From assembly GCA_014360805.1 (NCBI GenBank), contig JACIWU010000032.1:1-34372 (forward strand): a stretch of DNA of 34,372 nt, in the 5' to 3' direction. A program made the translations under genes and the position numbers. Shown here one piece after another: positions 8,850-17,923 of the stretch. The DNA is from Chloroflexota bacterium (GTDB taxonomy: Bacteria > Chloroflexota > Anaerolineae > DTLA01). The number at the start of each line of letters is the position of its first letter. Within the stretch, counting starts at the first letter, position 1. The notes beneath the pieces are model-generated. The model was not told the origin of the DNA and did not search any database. It was given only the letters and a program-made list of their open reading frames with translations.

Positions 8850-8883
8850 AACGCGGGGCCCTTCGCAGGGCCCCGCGTTTTTG
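8850..8883 (+). terminator. rho-independent terminator after the surface-protein gene
   Basis: A 12-bp perfect stem (AACGCGGGGCCC paired with GGGCCCCGCGTT) with loop TTCGCA runs into a T run, 25 bases after the stop. Confidence 0.9.
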
Positions 8884-9048
8884 TTATCCCCGCGGCCTGC
8901 TACGTTTCTTGCTTGCATTGGTTCACAATGTCTTCCATGAAACATGACATGGGTCATATCAAGGATTCATGTAAGGTGGTATGCTATGCACGACTGAACA
9001 AGCACAAACCGTTCAGAATCCTATTGCATCATCAGAAGGGACACTGCG

Positions 9049-11235
9049 ATGACAATAAGACAGTACGCTCACTTTACTGGAGTAGCACTGCTGATACTGG
9101 CGGTTCTGCTCCCCTTGGGTGTCGTGAGCGAGCCGCAGGTTGCGGAGGCGGCCGTCAATGCATTCGGCGTAGCCGACACGAAAGTCATCTCGGCAAAGGC
9201 GCTCACCGATCACGAGTGCGATGACTCCGAGTGGCACTTCGTCATCACCCAAGTGGCGGACGAGGCTGATGCACCTGCATCCATTGAGGTGCGTTGGGCT
9301 GATGGCTCCGTTGAAACCGTACCCCTGTGGAAGTTCACAGGCGGCACCGCGCATTACGCCACGACGCTGCACCTGGATTCGCAGGTGGTGTCGGCAACGG
9401 CCACGATTTACGCGAGTTGGTCGGGACAGTTCAACCTGAGCCATGGGCCTTGCCCGAGCACGGCTACCCCCACGCCGACGAGCACCGCGACGAACACGCC
9501 GACGGCGACGCCGACGGGCACTGCGACGAACACGCCGACAGCGACGCCGACGGGCACTGCGACGAACACGCCGACAGCGACGCCGACGAGCACCGCGACG
9601 AACACGCCGACAGCGACGCCGACGAGCACCGCGACGAACACGCCGACGGCGACGCCGACGGGCACTGCGACGAACACGCCGACAGCGACGCCGACGAGCG
9701 CCGCGACGAACACGCCGACAGCGACGCCGACGAGCACCGCGACGAACACGCCGACGGCGACGCCGACGAAGCCCATAGGCACCGACCCTGCGCCTACGCC
9801 GACCGCAGCACCCACACACACGGCGACGGCCACACAGACGCCTACAGCCACCCCGGAGTGTCCGGGAATTGTCCCTGACCCCTATGAGACGGACAACTCC
9901 GCAACTCAAGCGAAGGCGATTCCCGTGGACGGGTCGCCACAAACTCACAACTTCCACTACAAGAATGATGTGGACTGGATCCGCTTCAACGCGACGGCGG
10001 GCAACGAGTATGTGATTGAGACGTTCGGGCTGTTCGGCGGCGTGGACACGGTGATCGCGCTCTACGGCCCCGACATGACGCTGCTGGCCACGAATGACGA
10101 CGCCGACGGCAAAGCGTCCAAGATCGTATTCACCGCACCTGCCACTGGCGTGTACTTCGTGAAGATTTACGCCAAGAACGTGCACCTGCTCCAGTGCAAC
10201 AACGGGTACAGCGTTCGCGTAACCCAGTTTGCGCCGCAGGGGCTGTGCGCCTGCGTGGACTGGATCACGTTCCTCAGCAACCGCGATGGCAACTGGGAAC
10301 TGTACCGCATGGACATCGCGGGAAACAACGTGATCCGCCTGACGAATGATGCCGGCGTGGACATCGCGCCAGCGCGTTCGGCGGATGGTTCATGGATCGC
10401 GTTCCAGTCCAACCGACAAGGCGTCTGGAACATCTACCGGATAGGCGCTTTCGGCCAGGATCGGCTGCAACTCACCGCCAACGCTGGCAACAACACAGAT
10501 CCCGTGTGGACGGCCGATTGCGGGTCCTCGCAGATCGCCTTCCAGTCGGACAGGGATGGGAACTGGGAGATTTACATCATGGACGAGAGCGGGAACGGTC
10601 AGACGCGGCTCACGTATGACCCGGCGGCTGATGAAGATCCGTTCTGGTCTCCAGATGGGTTCCATGTGGTCTTCCAGTCCAACCGCAACGGCAACTGGGA
10701 TCTCTATCGGGTGGACATCACGGGCACGGACCTAGTTCAACTCACAAGCGAGCGCAGCGACGAGACAGACCCTGCGTACTCGCCGGATGGGCGGTACATC
10801 GCCTTCCGCTCAAACCGCGAGGGGCAGTGGAATGTGTACGTGATGCCTGCCGAGGGTGGCGCGGCCGTCAAAGTGAGCGGGGCGGGTAACAACCTGAACG
10901 CCGTGTGGTCGCCCGACAGCCGCTACCTTGCGTACCAGTCTGACAGAAACGGCCGTAACGACATCTACGTGGCCGAGATTGCATCGGGCACCGAGGTTCG
11001 CGTAACGGATCACCCTGCTGCGGACGAAGCGCCAGCCTGGGACTGCAATAGCGGTCGGGTTGTGTTCCAGTCCAAGCGAGATGAGAACTGGAACCTGTAC
11101 GTGGTGGACATCACGGGCACGGGCACGCCGGTGCAGTTGACCAGCCACCCGCGCATTGACGCCTATCCGATGTGGAACCCTGGCGAGGAAGACGCAAGCC
11201 GCATGGGGTTGGGTGTGCTGCTCGGCAACCGCTGA
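9049..11235 (+). CDS. secreted Thr/Pro-tethered PPC and TolB-type propeller protein
   Basis: A 728-residue protein starting at ATG 9049 with GAAGGG upstream. A signal peptide (about 1-34) precedes an unrecognised N-terminal beta domain (about 35-138). Next comes a Thr/Pro/Ala/Asn tether (about 140-268) with eight 12-residue repeats ([12 protein letters not shown] type). A PPC domain (about 270-395, containing [14 protein letters not shown]) is followed by seven PD40/TolB repeats (about 398-715). The PPC-propeller half is a collinear paralogue of the C-terminus of the 3035-8824 protein, and both end in a similar S-R-M-G tail. It is probably extracellular, with the tether spanning the wall or envelope. 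The binding target is unknown. Confidence 0.8.
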   Translation: MTIRQYAHFTGVALLILAVLLPLGVVSEPQVAEAAVNAFGVADTKVISAKALTDHECDDSEWHFVITQVADEADAPASIEVRWADGSVETVPLWKFTGGTAHYATTLHLDSQVVSATATIYASWSGQFNLSHGPCPSTATPTPTSTATNTPTATPTGTATNTPTATPTGTATNTPTATPTSTATNTPTATPTSTATNTPTATPTGTATNTPTATPTSAATNTPTATPTSTATNTPTATPTKPIGTDPAPTPTAAPTHTATATQTPTATPECPGIVPDPYETDNSATQAKAIPVDGSPQTHNFHYKNDVDWIRFNATAGNEYVIETFGLFGGVDTVIALYGPDMTLLATNDDADGKASKIVFTAPATGVYFVKIYAKNVHLLQCNNGYSVRVTQFAPQGLCACVDWITFLSNRDGNWELYRMDIAGNNVIRLTNDAGVDIAPARSADGSWIAFQSNRQGVWNIYRIGAFGQDRLQLTANAGNNTDPVWTADCGSSQIAFQSDRDGNWEIYIMDESGNGQTRLTYDPAADEDPFWSPDGFHVVFQSNRNGNWDLYRVDITGTDLVQLTSERSDETDPAYSPDGRYIAFRSNREGQWNVYVMPAEGGAAVKVSGAGNNLNAVWSPDSRYLAYQSDRNGRNDIYVAEIASGTEVRVTDHPAADEAPAWDCNSGRVVFQSKRDENWNLYVVDITGTGTPVQLTSHPRIDAYPMWNPGEEDASRMGLGVLLGNR
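9475..9762 (+). repeat. eight tandem 36-bp repeats coding a Thr/Pro tether
   Basis: Eight units of 36 bp begin at 9475, each encoding a 12-residue [12 protein letters not shown] block with Ser, Gly or Ala as the variable residue. The near-identical DNA would allow in-frame length variation by slippage or recombination. Confidence 0.9.
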
Positions 11236-11269
11236 TCGGACAGGCCCGCCGCACCGGTAACACACAAAC

Positions 11270-11303
11270 AAGCAGCCCTCCTCTTGGAGGGCTGCTTGAT
11301 TTT
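11270..11303. terminator. bidirectional terminator between convergent genes
   Basis: A perfect 12-bp stem (AAGCAGCCCTCC with GGAGGGCTGCTT) and TCTT loop lie between the plus-strand stop at 11235 and the minus-strand stop at 11321. A T-rich tail follows on the plus strand, and a weaker T-containing tail follows on the minus strand. Confidence 0.85.
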
Positions 11304-11320
11304 CTGCGGCGTCTTTGGAA

Positions 11321-13732
11321 TCACGGAACCTGCCAGGTTGCGGCCGCCGTGGCGTAGATCCAATACCCGCGCCCGGGTTCCAGAGTCCGAAGGGTGTTGG
11401 CCTCTGCGGGGGCGGAAGGGCTGTAACTGAGCCACGCGCTCTCGGCGTCGTTGTCCAGCGCGAACACGGATTCTACCGCCCAGGCGATGCTTTGCAGCGC
11501 GTCTTCGGCGGCCATGGGGGCATCGCCCGGGAACCCGACCAGGTTCCACCCCGGATGGATGTCAACGGCCTGGCTGGACGCGGTCAAGGGCACCGGCACG
11601 TTGAGCGTCAGAGTGGCGGCTGCATTGGCCCGGAGCCAGAAGCCCTGCAAGGAATTCAGTTGGCGGAGCGTGTTCGCCTGCGGCGGCGTGTTGGCGAAGA
11701 ACGTCTTCCAGGGCTGCTGCGCGTCCAGGGGATCGTAGGCGTGGACTTCCTCCCACGCGCCGGCGATGGATGACAGCGCATTGGGCAGTGGGAGCGGTTG
11801 CTCCATCGCGGGCATCGCCAGCAGGTTCCACCCCTCCTTGACGGCGATCTGGATGGTTTGTTGTCGCGGGCGAGGCTTCATCTGGAGCGACGGGTCGCCG
11901 TAGAGGGCGAACGCGAGGACGGTCTGCTGCTGCCCGGGCGAGGAGAGGTAGCGGGCGGCGTGCGTCTCGCGGGCGCGGGCCAGCGCCTGGCCGACCGTCT
12001 GCTCCTTGCTCACCAATTCATCCCCGAAGTAGTAGGCCAGGGTTGCGCTGCCCCCGTCGGCAGGAGACCGCCAGCCCGTTCGGTACCAGGTGATCGCCGT
12101 GGGCGCGACGGTGGCGATGGCCCCGTAGCGCAGCACCTGGGCCGCCAGGCTGTAGGTCTGCGGAGCGCCGTTGGAGCACGCGTTCTGGAACACGATGGGC
12201 GGGTTGTCGGTGGCCAGCGAGTTCAGGTGGTAGATGTCGGCGAAAGGCTTGCGGACGGTCTGGGCGCCGGTCCACAGGGTGCGGTACGCGCCGGTGGTGC
12301 TGCCGTGCCCCCACCACGAGACGAATCCATATCCGCTTGCCCAGTTCGCGGCTAGTGTGTCGCGATCCAGCGCGGCGTCGTGAGGCAGTTTCGTGCCGTT
12401 GCCGTCTTCCTCGTACATGCGCCAGGTGCTGAAGCCAGCCTTGGACAGGTAGCCCAGCATGGATTCGCCCAGGTACGCGCCGTCGGTCTGTGGGCCGCCG
12501 TTGGACTGATAGTCCAGGATGGCCATCGCCAGCAGTGCGCGCTTCCGCCAGTCGCCGTAGGTCGTCTCGTAGGCGATGGTGCGCTCCAGCACGGTGCTGA
12601 TGTAGTTCTCGGTGTCAAAGGGGATGCGGCCCACCAGCAACTCGGCCCCGAAGTCTATGGCGTCGTCTCTGAACTCGCCGGGGAACCCGTCTCTGTCCTT
12701 GTCCCAGTCGCCGGTGAGGTCGGCGTAGTACATGTCGGATGGCGTGGCCCACGTGCCGGTGTGATCGGTGTTGGACGGGTACAGCGTCTTCATCGGGATG
12801 GACGAGGCGCTGCCGATGATGAGAAGATACTGCAAGTTCCAGTCGCGCCACTTGGCCTGGAGGAAAGCCCGAAACTTGTCGGCGCCGTCCTTGCCGGTGT
12901 AGTTGGCCCAGTCCTCGGGCGACACCAGGTACACGGTGAAGCCTTCCGATTCCTTGTGGCGCTTGAAGTTGAGGATGCTGGCGGCCTGGGCCAGGTCGCT
13001 GCGCACGGCGATGGCGTAGCCCGGGCTGCACGTGGACTGCGTGTTGACGCCGGCAGGCGCGCCCGCTGGCTCCGACGGCCTGATGCCGCCCCGGTCTGGC
13101 TGTCGGCCGATGCGCTGGTAGCGCACCGACAGCCGCGCACTGCGGGTGAGGGTGAGCGTATGCGTGGCCAGGTCGTACTGGAGCGGGTAGAAGCGGAAGG
13201 TGATGACCTGGGCATCCCCGCGTTGCTGGATGGCGCTCACCTCCACCGGCGACTCGGGGAATACCTGGGATGCGGGCGGTTCAAACAGAATGGGGGCCTG
13301 GACTCCGCCCTCGCTTTCGGCCTCGGGGGCCACCTGGGCAATGTTGTATGTGCCCGGAATCGCCTCTGCCACAACGTCTTGCAGGCTGTACTGCGACAGG
13401 CGCACTCCGGCGGGCAACTGCACTTCCACATGTTGCACCGGCAGGCGCGGCGCACCCGCGATGCTCACATAGTCAAAACCGTCCAGGGAGACTTGCTGGT
13501 AGCCGCCATCGTCCTCGGTGATCTGCGGCGCGTCGGCCCGAAGCGCAATGCTCATTTCGCCTGTTCTGTCGGGCACGTCTGGAGTCTGGGCTTGCTCCTG
13601 GGGCATGGGGGGAATATACGGGGGTTGCTGCGCCAGGGCAGTGCCTGGTGCTAGGATGAGCAGAGCACATACAACAAGAACGCCCACGGCGCGCTGCTGC
13701 AGCGTCAAGCGCCTTGTCGGTGCTAGGTTCAT
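11321..13732 (-). CDS. secreted gingipain-like cysteine peptidase (family C25)
   Basis: An extracellular cysteine endopeptidase of 803 residues. A signal peptide (about 1-35, ending near TALAQ) precedes a propeptide-like beta region (about 60-235). The C25 catalytic domain (about 240-620) contains YLLIIGSASSIP, SDMYYADL, the catalytic-His motif WWGHGS (His476) and the catalytic-Cys motif QNACSNG (Cys519). After the catalytic domain come two copies of a WN-containing beta domain (GWNLLAMP and GWNLVGFPG, about 630-800), common in secreted proteins of this kind. I chose ATG 13732, with GGAGG 10 bases upstream; the TTG at 13741 is too close to that site. It is convergent with the propeller protein, and a substrate link is possible but unproven. 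Confidence 0.88.
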   Translation of the reverse strand: MNLAPTRRLTLQQRAVGVLVVCALLILAPGTALAQQPPYIPPMPQEQAQTPDVPDRTGEMSIALRADAPQITEDDGGYQQVSLDGFDYVSIAGAPRLPVQHVEVQLPAGVRLSQYSLQDVVAEAIPGTYNIAQVAPEAESEGGVQAPILFEPPASQVFPESPVEVSAIQQRGDAQVITFRFYPLQYDLATHTLTLTRSARLSVRYQRIGRQPDRGGIRPSEPAGAPAGVNTQSTCSPGYAIAVRSDLAQAASILNFKRHKESEGFTVYLVSPEDWANYTGKDGADKFRAFLQAKWRDWNLQYLLIIGSASSIPMKTLYPSNTDHTGTWATPSDMYYADLTGDWDKDRDGFPGEFRDDAIDFGAELLVGRIPFDTENYISTVLERTIAYETTYGDWRKRALLAMAILDYQSNGGPQTDGAYLGESMLGYLSKAGFSTWRMYEEDGNGTKLPHDAALDRDTLAANWASGYGFVSWWGHGSTTGAYRTLWTGAQTVRKPFADIYHLNSLATDNPPIVFQNACSNGAPQTYSLAAQVLRYGAIATVAPTAITWYRTGWRSPADGGSATLAYYFGDELVSKEQTVGQALARARETHAARYLSSPGQQQTVLAFALYGDPSLQMKPRPRQQTIQIAVKEGWNLLAMPAMEQPLPLPNALSSIAGAWEEVHAYDPLDAQQPWKTFFANTPPQANTLRQLNSLQGFWLRANAAATLTLNVPVPLTASSQAVDIHPGWNLVGFPGDAPMAAEDALQSIAWAVESVFALDNDAESAWLSYSPSAPAEANTLRTLEPGRGYWIYATAAATWQVP

Positions 13733-13872
13733 GGATGCCAAGCCTCCTACCGAGTATGGACTCTACGCCCAGTATAGGGGGTATAGGAGGAGGCGAGAAT
13801 GGGAAAATGGTACCAGAGGGGGTAAAGGTGCCGTGAATGCCGGCGCGGGGGTGTCCTACGGGTGGGACGGGC

Positions 13873-15291
13873 CTAGTAAGCGCCCCTGCCGCGGATCACG
13901 GACAGCGCCGTCAGGAGCAGGATTCTGAGATCCAGCAGGAGGGAGTAGTTCTGGATGTAGTAGAGGTCATCCTCGGTGTGCCAGTACATGGGCTTGTCGC
14001 TGCGGCCGTGCACCTGCCACCAGCCCGTGAGGCCCTGGGGCACTCCGAACCGCTTGCGCTGCCAGGGCTCGTAGCGCTCCACGAAGGCGGGCAGTTCCGG
14101 CCTGGGGCCCACCAGGCTCATGTCGCCCTTCAGCACGTTCCACAACTGCGGCAACTCGTCCAGGCTCGTGCGCCGCAGGAATCGTCCCACGCGCGTTACG
14201 CGAGGGTCATCGGGCGATTTGAAGTGCCGAGGGCCCGCGGAAATGGCAGCCTCTACCAGGTCTGGTTCCATCTTCTCTGCGCCGACGTGCATGGTGCGAA
14301 ACTTGTACATGGTGAACAGTTTGCCGCCCTCGCCCACGCGCTGCTGGCGGAAAATGACCGGCCCCGGCGAATCCAGTTTGATCGCCAGCGCGATGGCCGG
14401 CCATATCGGGGCCGAGACCACAAGCGCCACCGCCGAGATGCCGATGTCCATCATGCGCTTCAGCACGCGCTGATGGGGGCGGATGACCGGCTCCTTGAGT
14501 CCGATGAGAGGGATGTCGCCGAAGGTTTCCACCGTGGTGCGGTAGAAGACCAGCGGCCCCAGGTCGGGCGCCACCTTGATGTTGACGGGGAGTTCCTCCA
14601 AACGCGCGACGAGGTTGGCCATCTCTCGGTGCGCGCGCAGCGGCAGCGCGAACACCACGTCCGTGATGCGATTCTCGGCGACGACCCTGGGCGCGTCCGG
14701 AAGGGTGCCCAGCACCCGCACGCCGCCGATGCGTTCGCCCTGCTTGGCCGGGTCATCGTCCAGGAAGCCCACGGTTTCCAGCCCCATCCACTGGTGCTGG
14801 AGGAACGAGTTGGCGATATCCTGGCCCAGGGCGCCCGCCCCAATGATGAGGATCCGCGACGCGGGAAGCCGTCGCACGCCGAAGTTCCGCCATACGATGC
14901 GGAGCAGCAGCCGGATGGTGATTAGCGCGAGGGAGTCCAGCAGGATGAAATAGACCACAAGTAGGCGAGACACAGACCGGTATGAGAAGTAAAGAGCGCC
15001 GGCGAAGAGGAGGGATGCGATGGCGACGGCGCCCAGCACGCGCGTGATCTCCCGCTCGGCGCGCAGGATGCGGCGTGGGTCGTAGGCTCCCGAAACCATG
15101 AAGGCCAGGGTCCACGCGACAAACGCGATGGCGAAAATGGCGGGGCCGAGGCCGCCGTACTGCTCCAGAAAGGGTTTTCCCAGAGGCCACGCGCGCCGTG
15201 CCAGCAGGGCCGCATACAGGGAGCCAAATGTGGCGACCATGTCCAGAACATACAGCGCCAGCGTGTAGCGGAAAGAAGCCCTTTGCAGCAT
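13873..15291 (-). CDS. polyprenyl-phosphate sugar-1-phosphate transferase (exopolysaccharide initiation)
   Basis: An integral membrane enzyme that transfers a sugar-1-phosphate from a nucleotide sugar to undecaprenyl phosphate, the first step in building exopolysaccharide or glycan repeat units. The 472 residues match the WbaP/WcaJ family. Four transmembrane helices (about 9-130) are followed by a CoA-binding-like Rossmann domain (IIGAGALG near 148) and the C-terminal bacterial sugar transferase domain (about 275-472). That domain contains KRMMDIG, SPGPVIFRQQRVG, KFRTM, RRTSLDELPQLWNVLKGDMS and GPRPE. The start is ATG 15291 with GGAG 8 bases upstream; an in-frame extension to 15522 crosses a promoter and repeats and is rejected. 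No other glycan genes are adjacent. The sugar specificity is unknown. Confidence 0.9.
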   Translation of the reverse strand: MLQRASFRYTLALYVLDMVATFGSLYAALLARRAWPLGKPFLEQYGGLGPAIFAIAFVAWTLAFMVSGAYDPRRILRAEREITRVLGAVAIASLLFAGALYFSYRSVSRLLVVYFILLDSLALITIRLLLRIVWRNFGVRRLPASRILIIGAGALGQDIANSFLQHQWMGLETVGFLDDDPAKQGERIGGVRVLGTLPDAPRVVAENRITDVVFALPLRAHREMANLVARLEELPVNIKVAPDLGPLVFYRTTVETFGDIPLIGLKEPVIRPHQRVLKRMMDIGISAVALVVSAPIWPAIALAIKLDSPGPVIFRQQRVGEGGKLFTMYKFRTMHVGAEKMEPDLVEAAISAGPRHFKSPDDPRVTRVGRFLRRTSLDELPQLWNVLKGDMSLVGPRPELPAFVERYEPWQRKRFGVPQGLTGWWQVHGRSDKPMYWHTEDDLYYIQNYSLLLDLRILLLTALSVIRGRGAY

Positions 15292-15340
15292 ACACCGGAC
15301 TCCGAGCCTATATCTGCGAGACTGTGGCTGATCGCGCGAA

Positions 15341-15369
15341 AGTATACTACAGGCGGTGCGGGGTAGCAA
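15341..15369 (-). promoter_or_regulatory. promoter for the sugar transferase gene
   Basis: On the minus strand TTGCTA (15369-15364), a 17-bp spacer and TATACT (15346-15341) lie about 50 bp before the ATG at 15291. Confidence 0.65.
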
Positions 15370-15458
15370 ACCTTCCCACCCATTTGACGATGCCCTTGAG
15401 ACTTGGTTCCAAAGCTTGTCGGTCGCGCTATAGGCACAGGTGCGACGCACTTCCGAAA

Positions 15459-15585
15459 GAAGCAGGGGGCAGGTATGGAAACCTGCCCCTACGCTCGCAA
15501 TAGGCTGGTGGCGCAACACCAAAACGCGTAGGGCGGCTTTCCATAGCCGCCGGAAGCAGGGGGCAGGTGTGGAAACCTGCCCTAC
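15459..15585. repeat. cluster of REP-like palindromic intergenic repeats
   Basis: Two direct copies of a palindromic unit lie at 15459-15492 and 15553-15585. Each contains GGGGGCAGGT, TGGAA and ACCTGCCC, and together they differ at only a few positions. Between them, around 15527-15552, is a related hairpin (GGCGGCTTTCCATAGCCGCC). The region is non-coding and lies between two divergent promoters. The units resemble REP elements; no transposase is nearby. Confidence 0.75.
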
Positions 15586-15665
15586 ACTCTACGCATTTCA
15601 TGCTGCCGCTGATCGGTCTGACCAATTTCCACCGCGAGGTATACACTGCGGCCATTGAGCGCAAC

Positions 15666-15693
15666 TTGTCATTTTGCACAATCAGAATATAAT
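15666..15693 (+). promoter_or_regulatory. promoter for the unknown two-gene operon
   Basis: TTGTCA (5 of 6) and a perfect TATAAT are separated by 16 bp, giving transcription from about 15700, 30 bases before the start codon at 15732. Confidence 0.75.
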
Positions 15694-15731
15694 CTTTTGG
15701 AGTCGTGTAGCATCTGCAACGGAGGTTCATC

Positions 15732-17321
15732 TTGGTTCGCCAGAAACCGGATCAGTCTGCCGAATGGACGAAAGATTTCCTCATCACGGATGATGATGTC
15801 GCGTTCCTGTACGAGTGGCTCCACCAGCAGGGCAAACCCTGCGCGACGAAGGACCTGGCGCTCGCGCTGGTAGGCCAGCGCCTGGCGATGCAGACCAAGG
15901 CGGTCCAGGCGAGGCTTGCCCGCGGAGAGGCGTATCAGCCGAAGAAGTCCTACAGCGTGGGGCAGACGCTCGTTTTTCCCGCACTGGATTTCGCTGTCGG
16001 GAAGGTGGCCGGCATTCGGGATGGCGTGAATCCGGCCTACCCGCCCTTCAAGGTCATCCAGATTGAGATAGAAGGCGAGGGCAAAGTCCGCGAGTTCCCG
16101 TCGGAGTTGGATTTTCCCCACAAGTTGAACGTGGACATTGCGCAACTCCTCCAAGGCTCGTCGCCGAAGCAGATTTACCAGGAACATAAGGCGGTCCTGG
16201 AGAGCGCGATTACCGACAAACTCGCGCAGGTCGCCGCACTCGGCTTCGTCCAGTTGGACGGGCATTGGTTTCTGCGCGAACTGATGCCCGATATTCACAT
16301 CGGATACCTGAATCTGGCCGAGGCGATGATTGAACTCGACAATCGGCCCGTGGGTTCGGATGAGATTCTCAAGGAAGTGGACCTACCTGCGGAGATACCT
16401 GCCGAGGTCCGGCGGTTTGCGCTGGATGTGGCGCTTCGGGCCGACGAGCGGTTCATGAACCTGGGCACGGCCAAGGAGCCGGCTTGGTATCTGCGGCGAC
16501 TCCTCCCGCCCGAGGTTCTGAGCACGCCCGTGTGGCTGGCGTACACGCCCATCGCCTTCAACCGCAAGAACATCAGCGCGGTCTTGCACCAGGTTGAGGG
16601 CGAGATTGACGACGAGGTCAGCGACCTTTCGGCTGGCCCTGCGGAGAAGCGCAAGCCGGGGGATAAGGTCTCGTTTGTGCTGATTGCGCCGCACCGAAAG
16701 GCGGGCACGCTGCCGCTGACGCCGCGCACGCGGGGGTTCTTCCCCGACGGGCCTGGCGCCATCGTGCCTGTGCGGCTGGTCAACGGCCAGAACGGGGAGG
16801 CGATGAACGGCTGGGTTGTGCCGGCGGGCGGGTACGTATTCGGCCTGCGCGACTGGTACCTGCAGAACGAGATTCCGGCAGGCGCGCTCATCTGGCTGCA
16901 GAAGACCGGTAGCCCTTCGGAGATCATTGTGGACTTTGAGCCGCGCCGCATGAGGCGAGAATGGGTCAGGGTGGCCCGCGCCGACGCCGGCAAACTGACA
17001 TTCCAGATGACGAAGTACCCCATCAGTTGCGAGTACGACGAGGCTATGCTGGTGGCCGAAGAGGAGTCGCCGGCCCTGAATGAACTGTGGATCGCGGAGC
17101 AGGAGCGGGGGCGGCCGGTGCTGGACATCTTGTTGGAACTGTTCCCCGAACTGGCGAAACTGGGCCCGCGGGTGCATGCGAAGACCGTGTACGCGGCGTT
17201 CAACCTCATCCGCCGCTGCCCGCCGGGGCCGATCTTCTATGAATTGTCGGTCAACCCGTGTTTTGTGGACGAGGGCAATGGCTACTGGGCCCTTGATCCG
17301 ACCAAAATCCGTATGCGCTAG
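15732..17321 (+). CDS. hypothetical protein of unknown function, 529 residues
   Basis: I do not recognise the family. The protein is soluble, without signal peptide or membrane segment, and charged (KDFLITDDDVAFLYEWLHQQ near the N-terminus). An N-terminal helical region (about 15-70) is followed by a short beta segment (SYSVGQTLVFPALDFAVGKV) and a large central part. The C-terminal helical region (about 445-525, LLELFPELAKLGPRVHAKTV then YWALDP) has the rhythm of a winged helix, as does the segment around residues 20-65. That is only an impression. The start is TTG 15732, six bases after a perfect GGAGG and downstream of a strong promoter. The gene at 17333 follows after 11 bases, so the two are one operon. 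Confidence 0.75.
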   Translation: MVRQKPDQSAEWTKDFLITDDDVAFLYEWLHQQGKPCATKDLALALVGQRLAMQTKAVQARLARGEAYQPKKSYSVGQTLVFPALDFAVGKVAGIRDGVNPAYPPFKVIQIEIEGEGKVREFPSELDFPHKLNVDIAQLLQGSSPKQIYQEHKAVLESAITDKLAQVAALGFVQLDGHWFLRELMPDIHIGYLNLAEAMIELDNRPVGSDEILKEVDLPAEIPAEVRRFALDVALRADERFMNLGTAKEPAWYLRRLLPPEVLSTPVWLAYTPIAFNRKNISAVLHQVEGEIDDEVSDLSAGPAEKRKPGDKVSFVLIAPHRKAGTLPLTPRTRGFFPDGPGAIVPVRLVNGQNGEAMNGWVVPAGGYVFGLRDWYLQNEIPAGALIWLQKTGSPSEIIVDFEPRRMRREWVRVARADAGKLTFQMTKYPISCEYDEAMLVAEEESPALNELWIAEQERGRPVLDILLELFPELAKLGPRVHAKTVYAAFNLIRRCPPGPIFYELSVNPCFVDEGNGYWALDPTKIRMR

Positions 17322-17332
17322 GGAGCGGTAGC

Positions 17333-17776
17333 ATGACCCCTTGGGTGAAGCCTACGCTTGAAACCAAGTTCCACATAGATTTTGATTGGTGGACTGAGAA
17401 GGGCTCCAACTTCCGGGTTGTCCTGCACAGTCGCCTGTGCGACGACTGCCGGCAGAAATATCCGCCGCTGGGGTCCGTGGGGGAGATAGATTGGATTGAC
17501 CCGGACACGGCGGAGATCACCCGCGTGGACGGCTTGTGGCACAGCCTGCGCACCTGTTGCAGCCAGAAGCCGACCTACATCACCGAGTACACGCCCCTGG
17601 CCGAAGCGGCCTTCCGCATCTTCCTGGCCAACGACAACACGCCGCTCACGCCGGTGGAACTCCACAAGATCATCGGCAGAAGGACGCCGGAGGCCATCCT
17701 GGCGACGCTCGCCGGCAAGCAAATCTACATGGGAATCAAGCCCGTCATTCCGTCCAAGGGACGGGCCAACAAGTAG
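17333..17776 (+). CDS. hypothetical protein partnered with the 15732-17321 protein
   Basis: A 147-residue soluble protein of no family I recognise. It contains a CDDC pair (LCDDCRQKYPP) and a later adjacent CC pair (LRTCCSQ) that could bind a metal such as zinc. Its C-terminal half (LAEAAFRIFLANDNTPLTPV then HKIIGRRTPEAILATL) looks like a winged helix. It starts at ATG 17333 after GGGAG, only 11 bases after the preceding stop, and is followed by a clear terminator. The two genes therefore form a closed operon and probably act together. A nucleic-acid-binding role is a guess from the helical pattern and Cys pairs. Confidence 0.75.
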   Translation: MTPWVKPTLETKFHIDFDWWTEKGSNFRVVLHSRLCDDCRQKYPPLGSVGEIDWIDPDTAEITRVDGLWHSLRTCCSQKPTYITEYTPLAEAAFRIFLANDNTPLTPVELHKIIGRRTPEAILATLAGKQIYMGIKPVIPSKGRANK

Positions 17777-17790
17777 CCAAGCGTTTCCAC

Positions 17791-17812
17791 AGCGCCCGAA
17801 AGGGCGCTTTTT
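17791..17812 (+). terminator. rho-independent terminator closing the unknown operon
   Basis: The stem AGCGCCC / GGGCGCT has a GAAA tetraloop and is followed by TTTT, 15 bases after the stop at 17776. Confidence 0.85.
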
Positions 17813-17923
17813 CCTGCGCCGGGTTCCCCAGCGGTGAAAAGTTTGTGAACTCCTGCGCCGGGGGCGGAACTCCAAGCCGTTGTGCGGCGTTTATGGTGGT
17901 AGATACGGCGATGGAGGTCTTCC

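Noticed and set aside
9475-9762. 36-bp repeats considered as CRISPR
   Set aside because: Repeats are directly abutting with no spacers and encode a Thr/Pro tether.
9013-10185. 390-codon minus-strand frame with Arg-rich repeats, and plus-strand shadows rich in Arg or Asp
   Set aside because: They are frame shadows of the Thr/Pro coding repeat; GC-rich repeats keep all frames open. The 9049 frame has a signal peptide and recognisable domains.
12380-13654. 424-codon plus-strand frame
   Set aside because: It is antisense to the C25 peptidase, whose catalytic motifs and signal peptide are clear.
15292-15522. N-terminal extension of the sugar transferase to 15522
   Set aside because: It covers a good promoter and REP-like repeats. 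The internal ATG 15291 has a ribosome site and gives normal family length.
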